A DNA stretch of 64,000 bases from Flavobacteriaceae bacterium UBA3159. GTDB lineage: Bacteria > Bacteroidota > Bacteroidia > Flavobacteriales > Flavobacteriaceae. Under the pieces are notes generated by a model. The model ran no database searches, was not told where the DNA came from, and was given only the letters and a program-made list of their open reading frames with translations. Made by a program: the position numbers and the translations under genes. The stretch covers positions 1-64,000 of the forward strand of contig DEYL01000054.1 in assembly GCA_002364535.1 (NCBI GenBank), read 5' to 3'. Shown in pieces: positions 9,425 through 18,079 of this stretch; positions within the stretch are counted from its first letter, which is position 1; each line of letters begins with the position of its first letter.

Positions 9425-10878
9425 TTCTTTTGATTTTTAATTTGCTTTGATGTTCTTTTGAAATAATCGTTGATGATATGGCTACTCCCTACTTTCCAAT
9501 CTACATTTATCTTAGGCAGATTTTTTCGCATGTCCGTTTTCAGAACATCTAATGCTTCATGATTTGCAATATTGTAGCGTTCCTCAGGGTCTTTTTGCAA
9601 ATCGTACAACTCTTCAGCACCGTTTTCATAAAAAATATAGCGGTACTGCATATTAATCATGCTGTGATTGTTTTGCCCATAGGTTGTAATAGCCACGGCC
9701 GTGGAATCTATTTGTTGATTGATAAGAGGCAGCAAACTTTTCCCTTCATTGGTTGGATTTGGCGGTAATGCTGCCAGATCTATAAGTGTAGGGTACACAT
9801 CAAGAAGTTCTACGGCTTGGGGAATCGACTGCTGTACATCTATTTTTGGAGATTTAAATACCAGCGGAACACGGGTAGATTCACTCCAGATTGTTTGTTT
9901 ACCAAAAGATCCTTTTTCACCAAGTTCATAGCCATGATCGGACCAAAGTACAACAATGGTGTTATCCTTGTAGGCGCTGTTTTCTAATGCATCGAGTACC
10001 ACACCAACTTGCTGATCTACAAAAGAAACACAAGCCAAATAGGCTTGAACGATTTTGCTCCACTCTCCACTTTCAATGGCCCAGTCTGTGGTAGGCATCA
10101 TCCCTTTAAAGGCAATTTGTTTTGCGATCTCGGGAAGGTCGTCCCAATCATTGGGTAGGTAAGAGGGCAATGTCAATTTGTCTGGAGGATAAAGATCAAA
10201 CCATTGTTTTGGGGCATACCAGGGAACATGTGGACGAATGAATCCGACGGCCATGAAAAAGGGACGATTGTGACTTTTTTTCAATTGTTTTTCCGCCCAT
10301 TGGGCATAGCTGTAATCATACATCAAGCTGTCTTGACTCGGATACACGCCCCAGTCCGTAGAAGTACCCTTCTTGTCCCACTTTATTCTTTTTTCAGGAA
10401 GGGGCCCAAAACCTTGTATCCTCCCCCCTGACTCGTCAAAAACTCCCTCCGGAGCATGATTGTGAAAAATTTTCCCAACACCGAGGGTTTTATAGCCGTG
10501 ATCTTTAAAGTATTGGGGTAAAAATCGAACCGTTTTCATTGATGGATTCCCTTTTCTAAGATTCTGGTCTTTGATCTGACCGTATATGCCCGTACTAGAA
10601 GGCCTAAGTCCAGAAAGTAATGAAGCGCGCGAAGGTCCACATATGGGTGCTTGACAGTGGGCATTTGTAAACAAAATACCCTCTTGGGCAAGGCGATCAA
10701 TATTTGGTGTTTTTACGTTCGGATTAGCTTTTAAAACCCCAATCCAGTCATTGAGATCATCTATACTAATCATCAATACATTGAGGGGGGGATCTTTCTC
10801 TGGTGATGAACCACAGCCAGTGATTGAAAAAAACAAAAGTACCCTAAGTGCAGTATACAATCTTATTAATGCTCTCAT
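9421..10878 (-). CDS. S1 family sulfatase, iduronate-2-sulfatase-like (CGPSR)
   Basis: A 485-residue lipoprotein sulfatase (lipobox ending SITGC, Cys22). The SIDDLNDW metal motif (about 38-45), CGPSRASLLSG (Cys80), GVGKIFHN in place of GKWHLG, and WSDHGYELGEKG all mark the iduronate-2-sulfatase-like group (S1_7 type). Family members are known to remove 2-O- or 3-O-sulfates from uronate- and rhamnose-containing glycans in algal loci; the exact position here is inference. Both ends overlap neighbours by four bases (ATGA arrangement), so translation is probably coupled with the lyase upstream and PhoD downstream. Confidence 0.95.
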   Translation of the reverse strand: MRALIRLYTALRVLLFFSITGCGSSPEKDPPLNVLMISIDDLNDWIGVLKANPNVKTPNIDRLAQEGILFTNAHCQAPICGPSRASLLSGLRPSSTGIYGQIKDQNLRKGNPSMKTVRFLPQYFKDHGYKTLGVGKIFHNHAPEGVFDESGGRIQGFGPLPEKRIKWDKKGTSTDWGVYPSQDSLMYDYSYAQWAEKQLKKSHNRPFFMAVGFIRPHVPWYAPKQWFDLYPPDKLTLPSYLPNDWDDLPEIAKQIAFKGMMPTTDWAIESGEWSKIVQAYLACVSFVDQQVGVVLDALENSAYKDNTIVVLWSDHGYELGEKGSFGKQTIWSESTRVPLVFKSPKIDVQQSIPQAVELLDVYPTLIDLAALPPNPTNEGKSLLPLINQQIDSTAVAITTYGQNNHSMINMQYRYIFYENGAEELYDLQKDPEERYNIANHEALDVLKTDMRKNLPKINVDWKVGSSHIINDYFKRTSKQIKNQKK

Positions 10879-13475
10879 CTTTTTGCTGCGTTAATTATAC
10901 TTTTAGGATAGTGATCTTGTGCTGTTTTTACAACTGTTTTTCCATTGACATTTTCAGTGAGCCTATAAAATTTATCTAGCTTGCCAGTATGGGATAAAAA
11001 TTTTAGCTTTCCATCCTTACGTTCAATCGATATTTTAGCAGATTTATTTGTATCCATTTGAGCACTGATTTTCCAACCCTCTATTTCAAATACGTCACTA
11101 TCCTCTATCTGAAATATTTCTTTATACTTTAAGTCATCACTAACTTGTATAATGGCTAAATAACGCATTTTATCTTGTTTTTTTTGTGTAGTTGCTTTGA
11201 AATGCCAATGATTTTTATAGGTAAGTAAGTTGCCACGGCCGTCTTTTTTTCTCAGGAAGTTTTTGGGCGCTACTGAAAACTGATTGGTAACTTCTCTGTC
11301 CAAGGGAGTGGAGCCATAAAGGGAGACTTTTCCTCCACGGTCCTCATAGGTGGTTTCCACAGTCTGATCTTCATCGTTTATTTTAAGACCTTGATAGTTG
11401 TGAATCAACCAACTCCAGTCAACTGGTTTGTGCGCCTCCATCTCGTCATAAACCACAATGATGTTGGGTTTCAAAAGCAGGTAATGTCTTCTAAAGTGCT
11501 TGACCCCCATATCATTTGGAATATTGTCTTTTCTAGCCTTTGGTGACAATTCGTGTGCTTGGTATGCATGGGATGCGTCCCCTACGGCATAGATCAACTG
11601 ATTTCCCTCGATGAATTTGGGAATAAAGCCATATGCCCCTGAATCATAAGGTTGTCCGTGTTGATCGACCAATATACCGTTATGTCCTTGAGTGTGTTTG
11701 TACCACGCAAGAGTATGGGGAGCACCCATCCATGGACGGTATCCAGAATTATAAAACAATCGCTTTCCTTTATACGCAATATTAAAAGTATTGTGCTCGG
11801 CATGGGTATGGGCCAGAGGTCCCATGGGTGAACTCTTGATGGAAACCCTTAGATTATTTTCGATATTCTTTCGATTGGAATTAAAATAAGCCACTCCAAC
11901 ATCAGGAAAAAAAGCTGCATCACTTAGCTTTATATTTTCATCCATTGAGGGAAGCGGCATGTCATATCCTTCGGTGATCCTGAACCATGCGTAATCTTGA
12001 TCATCGGATAATACAGCCTTTTCAAGTGGTCCTCCAGTGTAATCTAAATCAACTAATGGCTCCTCCAAGGCGTCCAATTTCGAAAAAACTGCCTTTGAAT
12101 ATTGCAAGGCAACCGGATCACCAGTGATCCTTGCATAAGCATCTGCAAAAGCTCCGTATTCTAAATTGGGCATAGGCCACTTTTTCCCATCATTACAAAA
12201 GCCGTCACTTGTAGCCCCAGGAGGGTAAGCATAAAAGAGCCACTTCATAAAATTACTATACCAAGGTGTTCTGAAAAAGTTTTGTCCAGTGTAGGCTCCT
12301 AATTTCAAGGGGATGTCCAACAAGGTCATAACGTTCATTCGCATGTAACCTGTTCCGTTAAACCATGCGCCATCTTCTTCAGCCATTTTGGGATGCTGCG
12401 CCAGCCACAATTCATAGATGTAGGTCAACCACTTTTCCGCTTCAGGAATTTCGTCTATTGTGGCCAAGGACGTAAGAAACATTCTGTGAAGTATGTGTTG
12501 CCAAACATGCATGGATGAGTTTCGGTTTTCCAAGTAATTAGTCCATTTCTTATAAAAACCATTTGCACGTGCGGCCACCTGTTCAAGAATGGCTTTTCTC
12601 TCTATTATATCCAATTCTTCCCAAAAAACATCTACTGCCAGTGCTAAAGATTCCATAATATAAGAGTCCCCAAAGTCATTAATTCGCGTCAGTCCCTCTG
12701 GATTCCAGCTGGTGGCCTCGCGCATCCACAAAAGTGCAGTATCAAAATATTTTTTCTCTTTCGTTAATGCATACGCTTGAGTCAATGTTTGTAATGATTT
12801 TCCAAATTCATACCCCACTTCTTTGCTGAAATTCTTCTTAATTTTATCTGTCTCTTGTTTATCTCTTCCCTCAAATTTAATTAACGCATCTCTTTCACTT
12901 GGGATTCGCTTACCGATTAAATTATTCGCCCGCTCTAAAATATGATACCGCTCTTTATAGGGCATTACTTTTATCATCAAAGCCGACCAATCATCTTTTT
13001 TTAACATGACCCTAGGGTGGGTTTTAGGTATGGATTTAATGAGAATTTCAATCCCTGCTGGAGCAAAATCTATTGAAGAATCATTGACGGTAAATGATGC
13101 AAAATCACTCCATTCCTTACCCGAGACCTTGTATTGCCAATACCACTCCCCCGCTGCAAGGCTTTTGTGTATATTGATCATTGAGAATGGAATCTCCTTT
13201 ATCTGAAACAATGACTCTTTAAAAAGGCTGTCTCTGGAAAGTCTAACGTCGAATTTTTGAAATTTTTTGGAAGGCCACTGCAAGCTTGGGCTGTTAAATC
13301 TTACCACCTCAGCATTGTCGGGTGACATCCACCTGCGGTACTTAGGATATACCAATTTCGGAATTTCAGATTCTACAACTGGAGTTTCCTGACAGAGCAA
13401 TAAACTGCCTTTTAGAAAAAACAGAATCAATAAGGTTATGGGTAAAAAATTCTTTTTTACTGCTGACTTTTCCAT
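10875..13475 (-). CDS. DUF4962 / heparinase II-III family polysaccharide lyase, PL40-like candidate
   Basis: An 866-residue secreted protein with signal sequence (about 10-28) and DUF4962-type N-terminal region. An (alpha/alpha)n toroid of about residues 150-470 contains ENRNSSMHVWQH (317-327). The heparinase II/III beta-sandwich follows, with HTHAEHNTFNIAYKGKR near 556-572. The Asn/His positions in the toroid and the His cluster are those expected to bind uronate and provide base chemistry in this lyase fold. Ulvan lyases of family PL40 share this architecture as far as I recall, and the many sulfatases plus GH105 make a uronate lyase expected here. An alternative is another heparinase-fold family (PL12, PL15, PL17, PL21). 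The first 19 bases overlap the end of the upstream sulfatase. Confidence 0.75.
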   Translation of the reverse strand: MEKSAVKKNFLPITLLILFFLKGSLLLCQETPVVESEIPKLVYPKYRRWMSPDNAEVVRFNSPSLQWPSKKFQKFDVRLSRDSLFKESLFQIKEIPFSMINIHKSLAAGEWYWQYKVSGKEWSDFASFTVNDSSIDFAPAGIEILIKSIPKTHPRVMLKKDDWSALMIKVMPYKERYHILERANNLIGKRIPSERDALIKFEGRDKQETDKIKKNFSKEVGYEFGKSLQTLTQAYALTKEKKYFDTALLWMREATSWNPEGLTRINDFGDSYIMESLALAVDVFWEELDIIERKAILEQVAARANGFYKKWTNYLENRNSSMHVWQHILHRMFLTSLATIDEIPEAEKWLTYIYELWLAQHPKMAEEDGAWFNGTGYMRMNVMTLLDIPLKLGAYTGQNFFRTPWYSNFMKWLFYAYPPGATSDGFCNDGKKWPMPNLEYGAFADAYARITGDPVALQYSKAVFSKLDALEEPLVDLDYTGGPLEKAVLSDDQDYAWFRITEGYDMPLPSMDENIKLSDAAFFPDVGVAYFNSNRKNIENNLRVSIKSSPMGPLAHTHAEHNTFNIAYKGKRLFYNSGYRPWMGAPHTLAWYKHTQGHNGILVDQHGQPYDSGAYGFIPKFIEGNQLIYAVGDASHAYQAHELSPKARKDNIPNDMGVKHFRRHYLLLKPNIIVVYDEMEAHKPVDWSWLIHNYQGLKINDEDQTVETTYEDRGGKVSLYGSTPLDREVTNQFSVAPKNFLRKKDGRGNLLTYKNHWHFKATTQKKQDKMRYLAIIQVSDDLKYKEIFQIEDSDVFEIEGWKISAQMDTNKSAKISIERKDGKLKFLSHTGKLDKFYRLTENVNGKTVVKTAQDHYPKSIINAAKR

Positions 13476-14842
13476 GTTTTGTATAAATCTTTTAACTCCG
13501 CGACTACCTCTGGCTCTCGGCGATATAAATTGTTGGATTCCCCAGGGTCGCTTTCTAAATCAAAAAGTACAAAATCCTCTGAGTAAGTATAATCACGCCT
13601 GCTGGTATCAAAGGGATTTGAATATAATTTCCATTTCCCTTTTCGGGCTACCCAGGTTAATCCATTACGCCATTTAAACTCCCAGCAATAACCAGCTTTA
13701 TGATTGGAGGGAGCATTTTTATTTAAAATTATGGGCATCAGGGATTTTCCATCCATATTAGAGGTGTCAGTGTCAAATCCGCATAGATCTATAAGTGTTG
13801 GCATCCAGTCTACATTTACACTCATTTGATCTCTGAACTGATTGGAAGGAATTTTTCCAGGCCAAGATATGGCTGCTGGCACCCGAATACCTCCTTCAAA
13901 CAAACATTGTTTGGCACCGCGATAGGGGCCCGTGTATCCCCCACCGTGGTAGGCGCGGGTTTCTGTAGAGTGGCCATTGTCCGATTGAAATATAATGATG
14001 GTGTCTTCTCTGAGGCTATGGGCTTCAAGGAGCCCTATAAGCGCTCCGATTTTTTCATCTTGGGTGGTCAGAAAAGCAGCGTAAAGATCCCGTGGGTGCT
14101 TAACTTCCTTTTCTCGGTAATATTTAATCCACTTTGCATAGCCTTGGTAGGGATAGTGAGGGGTGTTCATTGAGAAGAAAATAAAAAAGGGATCCTCCGA
14201 CTTGTTCTCTATGATCTGTTTTGCCTCTTGTAACATAAGATCAGGAAAATATTGACCATCTAAAAAGATTTCCTGATTGTTTCTGTATAAATCGTGACGA
14301 TTAGGACCACCTTCATAGTTGTTGTCGCCTCCCCAATAGTAAAAATGAGAGTAATTGTCTATACATCCAACCAAGTGACCAAAACTGTAATCAAATCCTT
14401 GTTGGTTGGGACGCATTTCTGGTTGAAATCCAAGGTGCCATTTACCAATCAAATAAGTATTGTAACCGTTTTCCTTAAACATTTCTGCCATGGTGAATTC
14501 AGATGGGGGAAGTCCAGATTTTCTGCTCAAGTCTTGCCCTGCATTTCCTGGAACTCCTGCCCTTTGAGGGGTTTTACCTGTCAGCAAGGAAGCCCGGGAA
14601 GGAGAGCAAACAGGAGATGCATAAAACTGGGTAAAAGTAGTCCCACTCAACATGAGTTTATCCATGTTGGGTGTCACCAAGTCTTTGGCTCCCAAAATAT
14701 TTACATCCAAAGTAGCCTGGTCGTCCGTGTATATAATTATTACATTGGGCTTTTTTTTTGCGGAAACAACATTAGCGTTTAAGTAAAAAACTGCTGTGAA
14801 GCTTAAAAAAATAGTCTTTATCAATGTTAATTTATGTTCCAT
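13457..14842 (-). CDS. S1 family sulfatase (CSPSR), arylsulfatase type
   Basis: A 461-residue sulfatase with a cleavable signal (LNANVVSA, about residue 28) and no lipobox, so probably soluble in the periplasm or exported. Motifs: IIYTDDQATLD (about 36-46), CSPSRASLLTG (Cys79), GKWHLGFQPE and FQSDNGHSTE. The C-terminal sub-domain carries the typical 'LFDLESDPGESNNLY' segment. It overlaps the GH105 stop by 16 bases and the lyase start by 19 bases. The order GH105, sulfatase, lyase within one message fits stepwise breakdown of a sulfated uronate polymer. Confidence 0.95.
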   Translation of the reverse strand: MEHKLTLIKTIFLSFTAVFYLNANVVSAKKKPNVIIIYTDDQATLDVNILGAKDLVTPNMDKLMLSGTTFTQFYASPVCSPSRASLLTGKTPQRAGVPGNAGQDLSRKSGLPPSEFTMAEMFKENGYNTYLIGKWHLGFQPEMRPNQQGFDYSFGHLVGCIDNYSHFYYWGGDNNYEGGPNRHDLYRNNQEIFLDGQYFPDLMLQEAKQIIENKSEDPFFIFFSMNTPHYPYQGYAKWIKYYREKEVKHPRDLYAAFLTTQDEKIGALIGLLEAHSLREDTIIIFQSDNGHSTETRAYHGGGYTGPYRGAKQCLFEGGIRVPAAISWPGKIPSNQFRDQMSVNVDWMPTLIDLCGFDTDTSNMDGKSLMPIILNKNAPSNHKAGYCWEFKWRNGLTWVARKGKWKLYSNPFDTSRRDYTYSEDFVLFDLESDPGESNNLYRREPEVVAELKDLYKTWKSQQ

Positions 14843-16659
14843 ATTTTTAAATTTTTATATGTAAAATGTGACCATTGCATCTGCCGGAATGCAAATTTCC
14901 CTTCCTCTAATGGAAGACCCAATTCTTTATTTTCATCCTTCCAGTTAATGATCAAACGATCATCAACATACATACTGATTTGGTTTTCTTTCTTTATTAA
15001 TTGTAACTGGTGTGTAGCAGTTGAATTGACTGGTATCCCTCGCGCTCCATATTGCACTGTCTTAAACCCTTTATTTTTTCTTAAATGACTGAAAGGACGA
15101 TTAGGTTTTTTAGGGTTGTTCGTGTAATAAGAAATATGATAGTTGTTTAAATCTCCCTTGGTGTATTGACTAAAAACTCCTGTTCTCTTTTCCAGTGCGG
15201 GATCCATAACATCTTCCCCATTCACTCCCTTGGCGGCAAAAAACACGATGCAGAGGCCGGCTTTGGGATTGAGATTCTGCATTTCCCACTCCGCCATAAA
15301 ATTGGAGGGTAACTCCTGAGGGCACCAAAATACGTGATGAGATTTTTGATCAGGAGAGTACATTTCTAACCAATTGTTTCTGATCAGGGCTTTTGCAGCA
15401 CCCTCCAACCTCCAGTCGCTAATATCTGCTTTAGATGAAAAGGTGTTTTCATAAATAAGGTCTTGTTTATTGAACTCAATAGGATTGAATGCAATAGGAT
15501 TTCTCAAAAATTCGATGAATTCCGAGGCAGCTAACAAAAATGCGCCGGTACCAAATTCCTGCCAGGAATCTGCCGTGTAAGGTTTTGGATCTTTTCCTAC
15601 GGGCTGGACAAATCCCAATCTTCCTTGTTTATTGACATGCTTGGTCAAAGCTTCCCAAGCACCAATCATCGGTTTTTCAAATAGGTTGCGATCCAATATA
15701 CCATTGTTGATACCCCATGCAAAACCATAGCAAAAAAAGGCGCTACCACTGTTCTCTGGAATGTCTATTTCTGCCGTTTGAATGAATTTATCCCCTTTTC
15801 TATTGAGGTAGGCAAATACCCCGGGATCCAATAGGTTAGACCGCCACAATCCATCGGAAGTGAGCTCCTGAAGTTTTAATAGCTTGTGGGCCATGGATGT
15901 AAACTGATCAACAAGGATTTGGCGTTTGGGATGGTCCTCCGGTATGATTTCCAACATGTGGACCAAACCTGCAAAAACCCAACCATTCCCCCTGCTCCAG
16001 AAAATTTTCTTTCCAGATTTTGTTTTTTTACCAAAATAACGATCATCACGGTAGATTAAATCTTCATTTTTGTCCCATAAATAGTCTGTGGTGATCAGCC
16101 AGTGGTCAATGGCATAGTTTAAATATTCCTCCTCCCCAGTGATCTCGTACATTTTTACAAAAGTAGGGGGCGCCATAAACAGTGCGTCACACCAACTCCA
16201 CCATTCGTGTTTATAGGGGTTGTTGTTATACCTCACATCTGGATTAGGTTTGTTTCTCAACAAATGAGCATCCAAAACCCACTTGGTATTTTTAATTAGT
16301 GCTGCATCCCCGATTTGTTGGTATAGGTCCAGATAAACCTGGGATATGGCAATTTTATCGGCATGATACATATCTGGTGGAGTTTCCCATTGGTGGTCCT
16401 CACTAATTTTAATTAGGAACTCTTGATAGGATTTATTCCCTGTGGTTTTGTAGGCCTTCATCATACCGATGTAGTAGGTAGCGAATTGCCAGTTGGTCAA
16501 TGTAAATTTCTCAACATGATCGGTCTGTTGACTTTGCCAACCGATGACTTTATCAATTAATGCGATGACCTGCTGTTCTGACGTATGCTGTGGTTGCGCC
16601 ACCAGGGGGTAACTCAATAATAAAAAAAGTATTATATATATCTGTTGTTGTATTTTCAT
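14827..16659 (-). CDS. GH105 unsaturated uronyl hydrolase fused to a C-terminal beta-sandwich domain
   Basis: A 610-residue protein with signal peptide (cleaved near LVAQ, residue 21). Residues about 30-390 form the GH105 (alpha/alpha)6 barrel. Visible are MYHADKIAISQ (about 98-107), EWWSWCDALFMAPP with the catalytic-type Asp158, FWSRGNGWV (220-228) and GTGAFLLAASE near 370. GH105 enzymes hydrate and release the unsaturated uronic acid that lyases leave at the non-reducing end. From about residue 400 a concanavalin-like domain follows (YENTFSSKADISDWRLEG; WEMQNLNPKAGLCIVFFAAKG), resembling DUF1961/DUF6250 domains. Stand-alone GH105 is about 360-390 residues, so this is a two-domain form in which the extra domain may bind glycan. 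Confidence 0.9.
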   Translation of the reverse strand: MKIQQQIYIILFLLLSYPLVAQPQHTSEQQVIALIDKVIGWQSQQTDHVEKFTLTNWQFATYYIGMMKAYKTTGNKSYQEFLIKISEDHQWETPPDMYHADKIAISQVYLDLYQQIGDAALIKNTKWVLDAHLLRNKPNPDVRYNNNPYKHEWWSWCDALFMAPPTFVKMYEITGEEEYLNYAIDHWLITTDYLWDKNEDLIYRDDRYFGKKTKSGKKIFWSRGNGWVFAGLVHMLEIIPEDHPKRQILVDQFTSMAHKLLKLQELTSDGLWRSNLLDPGVFAYLNRKGDKFIQTAEIDIPENSGSAFFCYGFAWGINNGILDRNLFEKPMIGAWEALTKHVNKQGRLGFVQPVGKDPKPYTADSWQEFGTGAFLLAASEFIEFLRNPIAFNPIEFNKQDLIYENTFSSKADISDWRLEGAAKALIRNNWLEMYSPDQKSHHVFWCPQELPSNFMAEWEMQNLNPKAGLCIVFFAAKGVNGEDVMDPALEKRTGVFSQYTKGDLNNYHISYYTNNPKKPNRPFSHLRKNKGFKTVQYGARGIPVNSTATHQLQLIKKENQISMYVDDRLIINWKDENKELGLPLEEGKFAFRQMQWSHFTYKNLKIWNIN

Positions 16660-16668
16660 CGGTTTTTT

Positions 16669-18072
16669 CTACTGGTTGTATACTTCTGCTGAGCCTTGTT
16701 GTTGGTACTTCCAAAAATAATGTTTTGAGGGAGTGTGTTCGGATTTAAATATTTTCTTTGCTTTTTCGATGAGTTGGGGGTGTCTCTGGCTCACATCAAA
16801 AGCCTCTCCTGGATCTAGGTAAAGGTTATAGAGTTCAATAAGACCTCGATCCCCGCTATGGAGGTTATTCTGGATGGCTTTCCATTTGCCAAAACGCGTT
16901 GCCCGCCAGCCATTTTTCTCATAAAATTCCCAATATAGCGGGGGAACCTCTTCAACCTTTCGGGTACCATGCAACACACCCGCAATACTTTGGCCATCAA
17001 AAGGGCCCTCGCTTTTAATGCCTAACAATTCCATCACCGTAGGGAAAAAATCAGCAAAATAGCCTACTTGACTGGTTTGGGTACCCGCTTTTATTTTTTT
17101 TGGGTGGTACACCACAAAAGGAACCCGAATGCCCCCTTCATATGGGTCTCTCTTCATTCCTCGAAAAATACCATTACTATTAAACACGTCCCATTCTCCA
17201 TAAATCTCTGCTGGACCATTATCGGAAGTAAAGAAAATATAAGTGTTTTCGGCAATTCCCAATGCCTCTAACCGTTTTACAATCCTGCCCACAGTCTCAT
17301 CTAAACGGGTAACCATTGCCGCGTACTTTTTCTGAAGGTCGGTCCAATTTTTTTTGTTTGTATATATACCATCATCAGGAAGTTCATATCGGCTGTGTGG
17401 GATACAAACTGGCAGGTAAAGGAAAAAGGGTTGGCGGTAATTTCTGTCGATAAAATTGATTGTTTGGTCGGCAAATAGGTTGTGTGTATACTGATGATTC
17501 GCCTCTTTCTCATTTCCGTATAGTATTATTTTTTTGGTATTTTCCCAAAGGTATTCAGGATAATAGGAATGGGCTCTTCTTTGGTTATAAAAGCCATAAA
17601 AATAGTCGAAACCTTTTTTATTGGGCGCCCCCGAGGTATTGGGTTCACCTAATCCCCACTTCCCTATCATCGCTGTTCTATAGCCGTGATACTTTAGTAC
17701 CTCAGCAATAGTAAGGTCTTCTTTTTTAAGGGGGACTCTACCCTTTTTTCCAGCCAAACCTACGACGCCTCCTTTTCCAAAGTTTCCGCGGACACGGGTA
17801 TGCCCCGTATGAAGACCAGTCATAAGCACACTTCGAGCGGGAGCACAAACTGCTGCGCCTGAGTAATAGTCTGTAAATTTCATGCCCCTACTTCCCAATT
17901 GATCGATGTTGGGAGTTTTAATTCTTTGTTGCCCATAAAGACTTACGTCCCCATACCCTAAATCATCCGCCATGATAAAAATGATGTTGGGTTGGTTTTG
18001 AGCAGACGCAAGGTTAAGCGCCAAAATCGAGAGACTAAAACATAAAATACAATTATGTAGTGATTTAATCAT
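16669..18072 (-). CDS. S1 family sulfatase (CAPAR)
   Basis: A 467-residue sulfatase with a cleavable signal ending NLASA (about residue 24). Motifs: IMADDLGYGDV (33-43) and CAPARSVLMTG (Cys76), a valid C-x-P-x-R formylglycine signal with Ala at the fourth place. GKWGLGEP has Gly where many members have His. TSDNGPAEIYGEW is also present. It belongs to the broad arylsulfatase group; the Gly variant occurs in other active bacterial sulfatases. It lies 9 bases upstream of GH105 and 7 bases after the next sulfatase gene, inside the same operon. Confidence 0.95.
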   Translation of the reverse strand: MIKSLHNCILCFSLSILALNLASAQNQPNIIFIMADDLGYGDVSLYGQQRIKTPNIDQLGSRGMKFTDYYSGAAVCAPARSVLMTGLHTGHTRVRGNFGKGGVVGLAGKKGRVPLKKEDLTIAEVLKYHGYRTAMIGKWGLGEPNTSGAPNKKGFDYFYGFYNQRRAHSYYPEYLWENTKKIILYGNEKEANHQYTHNLFADQTINFIDRNYRQPFFLYLPVCIPHSRYELPDDGIYTNKKNWTDLQKKYAAMVTRLDETVGRIVKRLEALGIAENTYIFFTSDNGPAEIYGEWDVFNSNGIFRGMKRDPYEGGIRVPFVVYHPKKIKAGTQTSQVGYFADFFPTVMELLGIKSEGPFDGQSIAGVLHGTRKVEEVPPLYWEFYEKNGWRATRFGKWKAIQNNLHSGDRGLIELYNLYLDPGEAFDVSQRHPQLIEKAKKIFKSEHTPSKHYFWKYQQQGSAEVYNQ

Positions 18073-18079
18073 ACTTATT

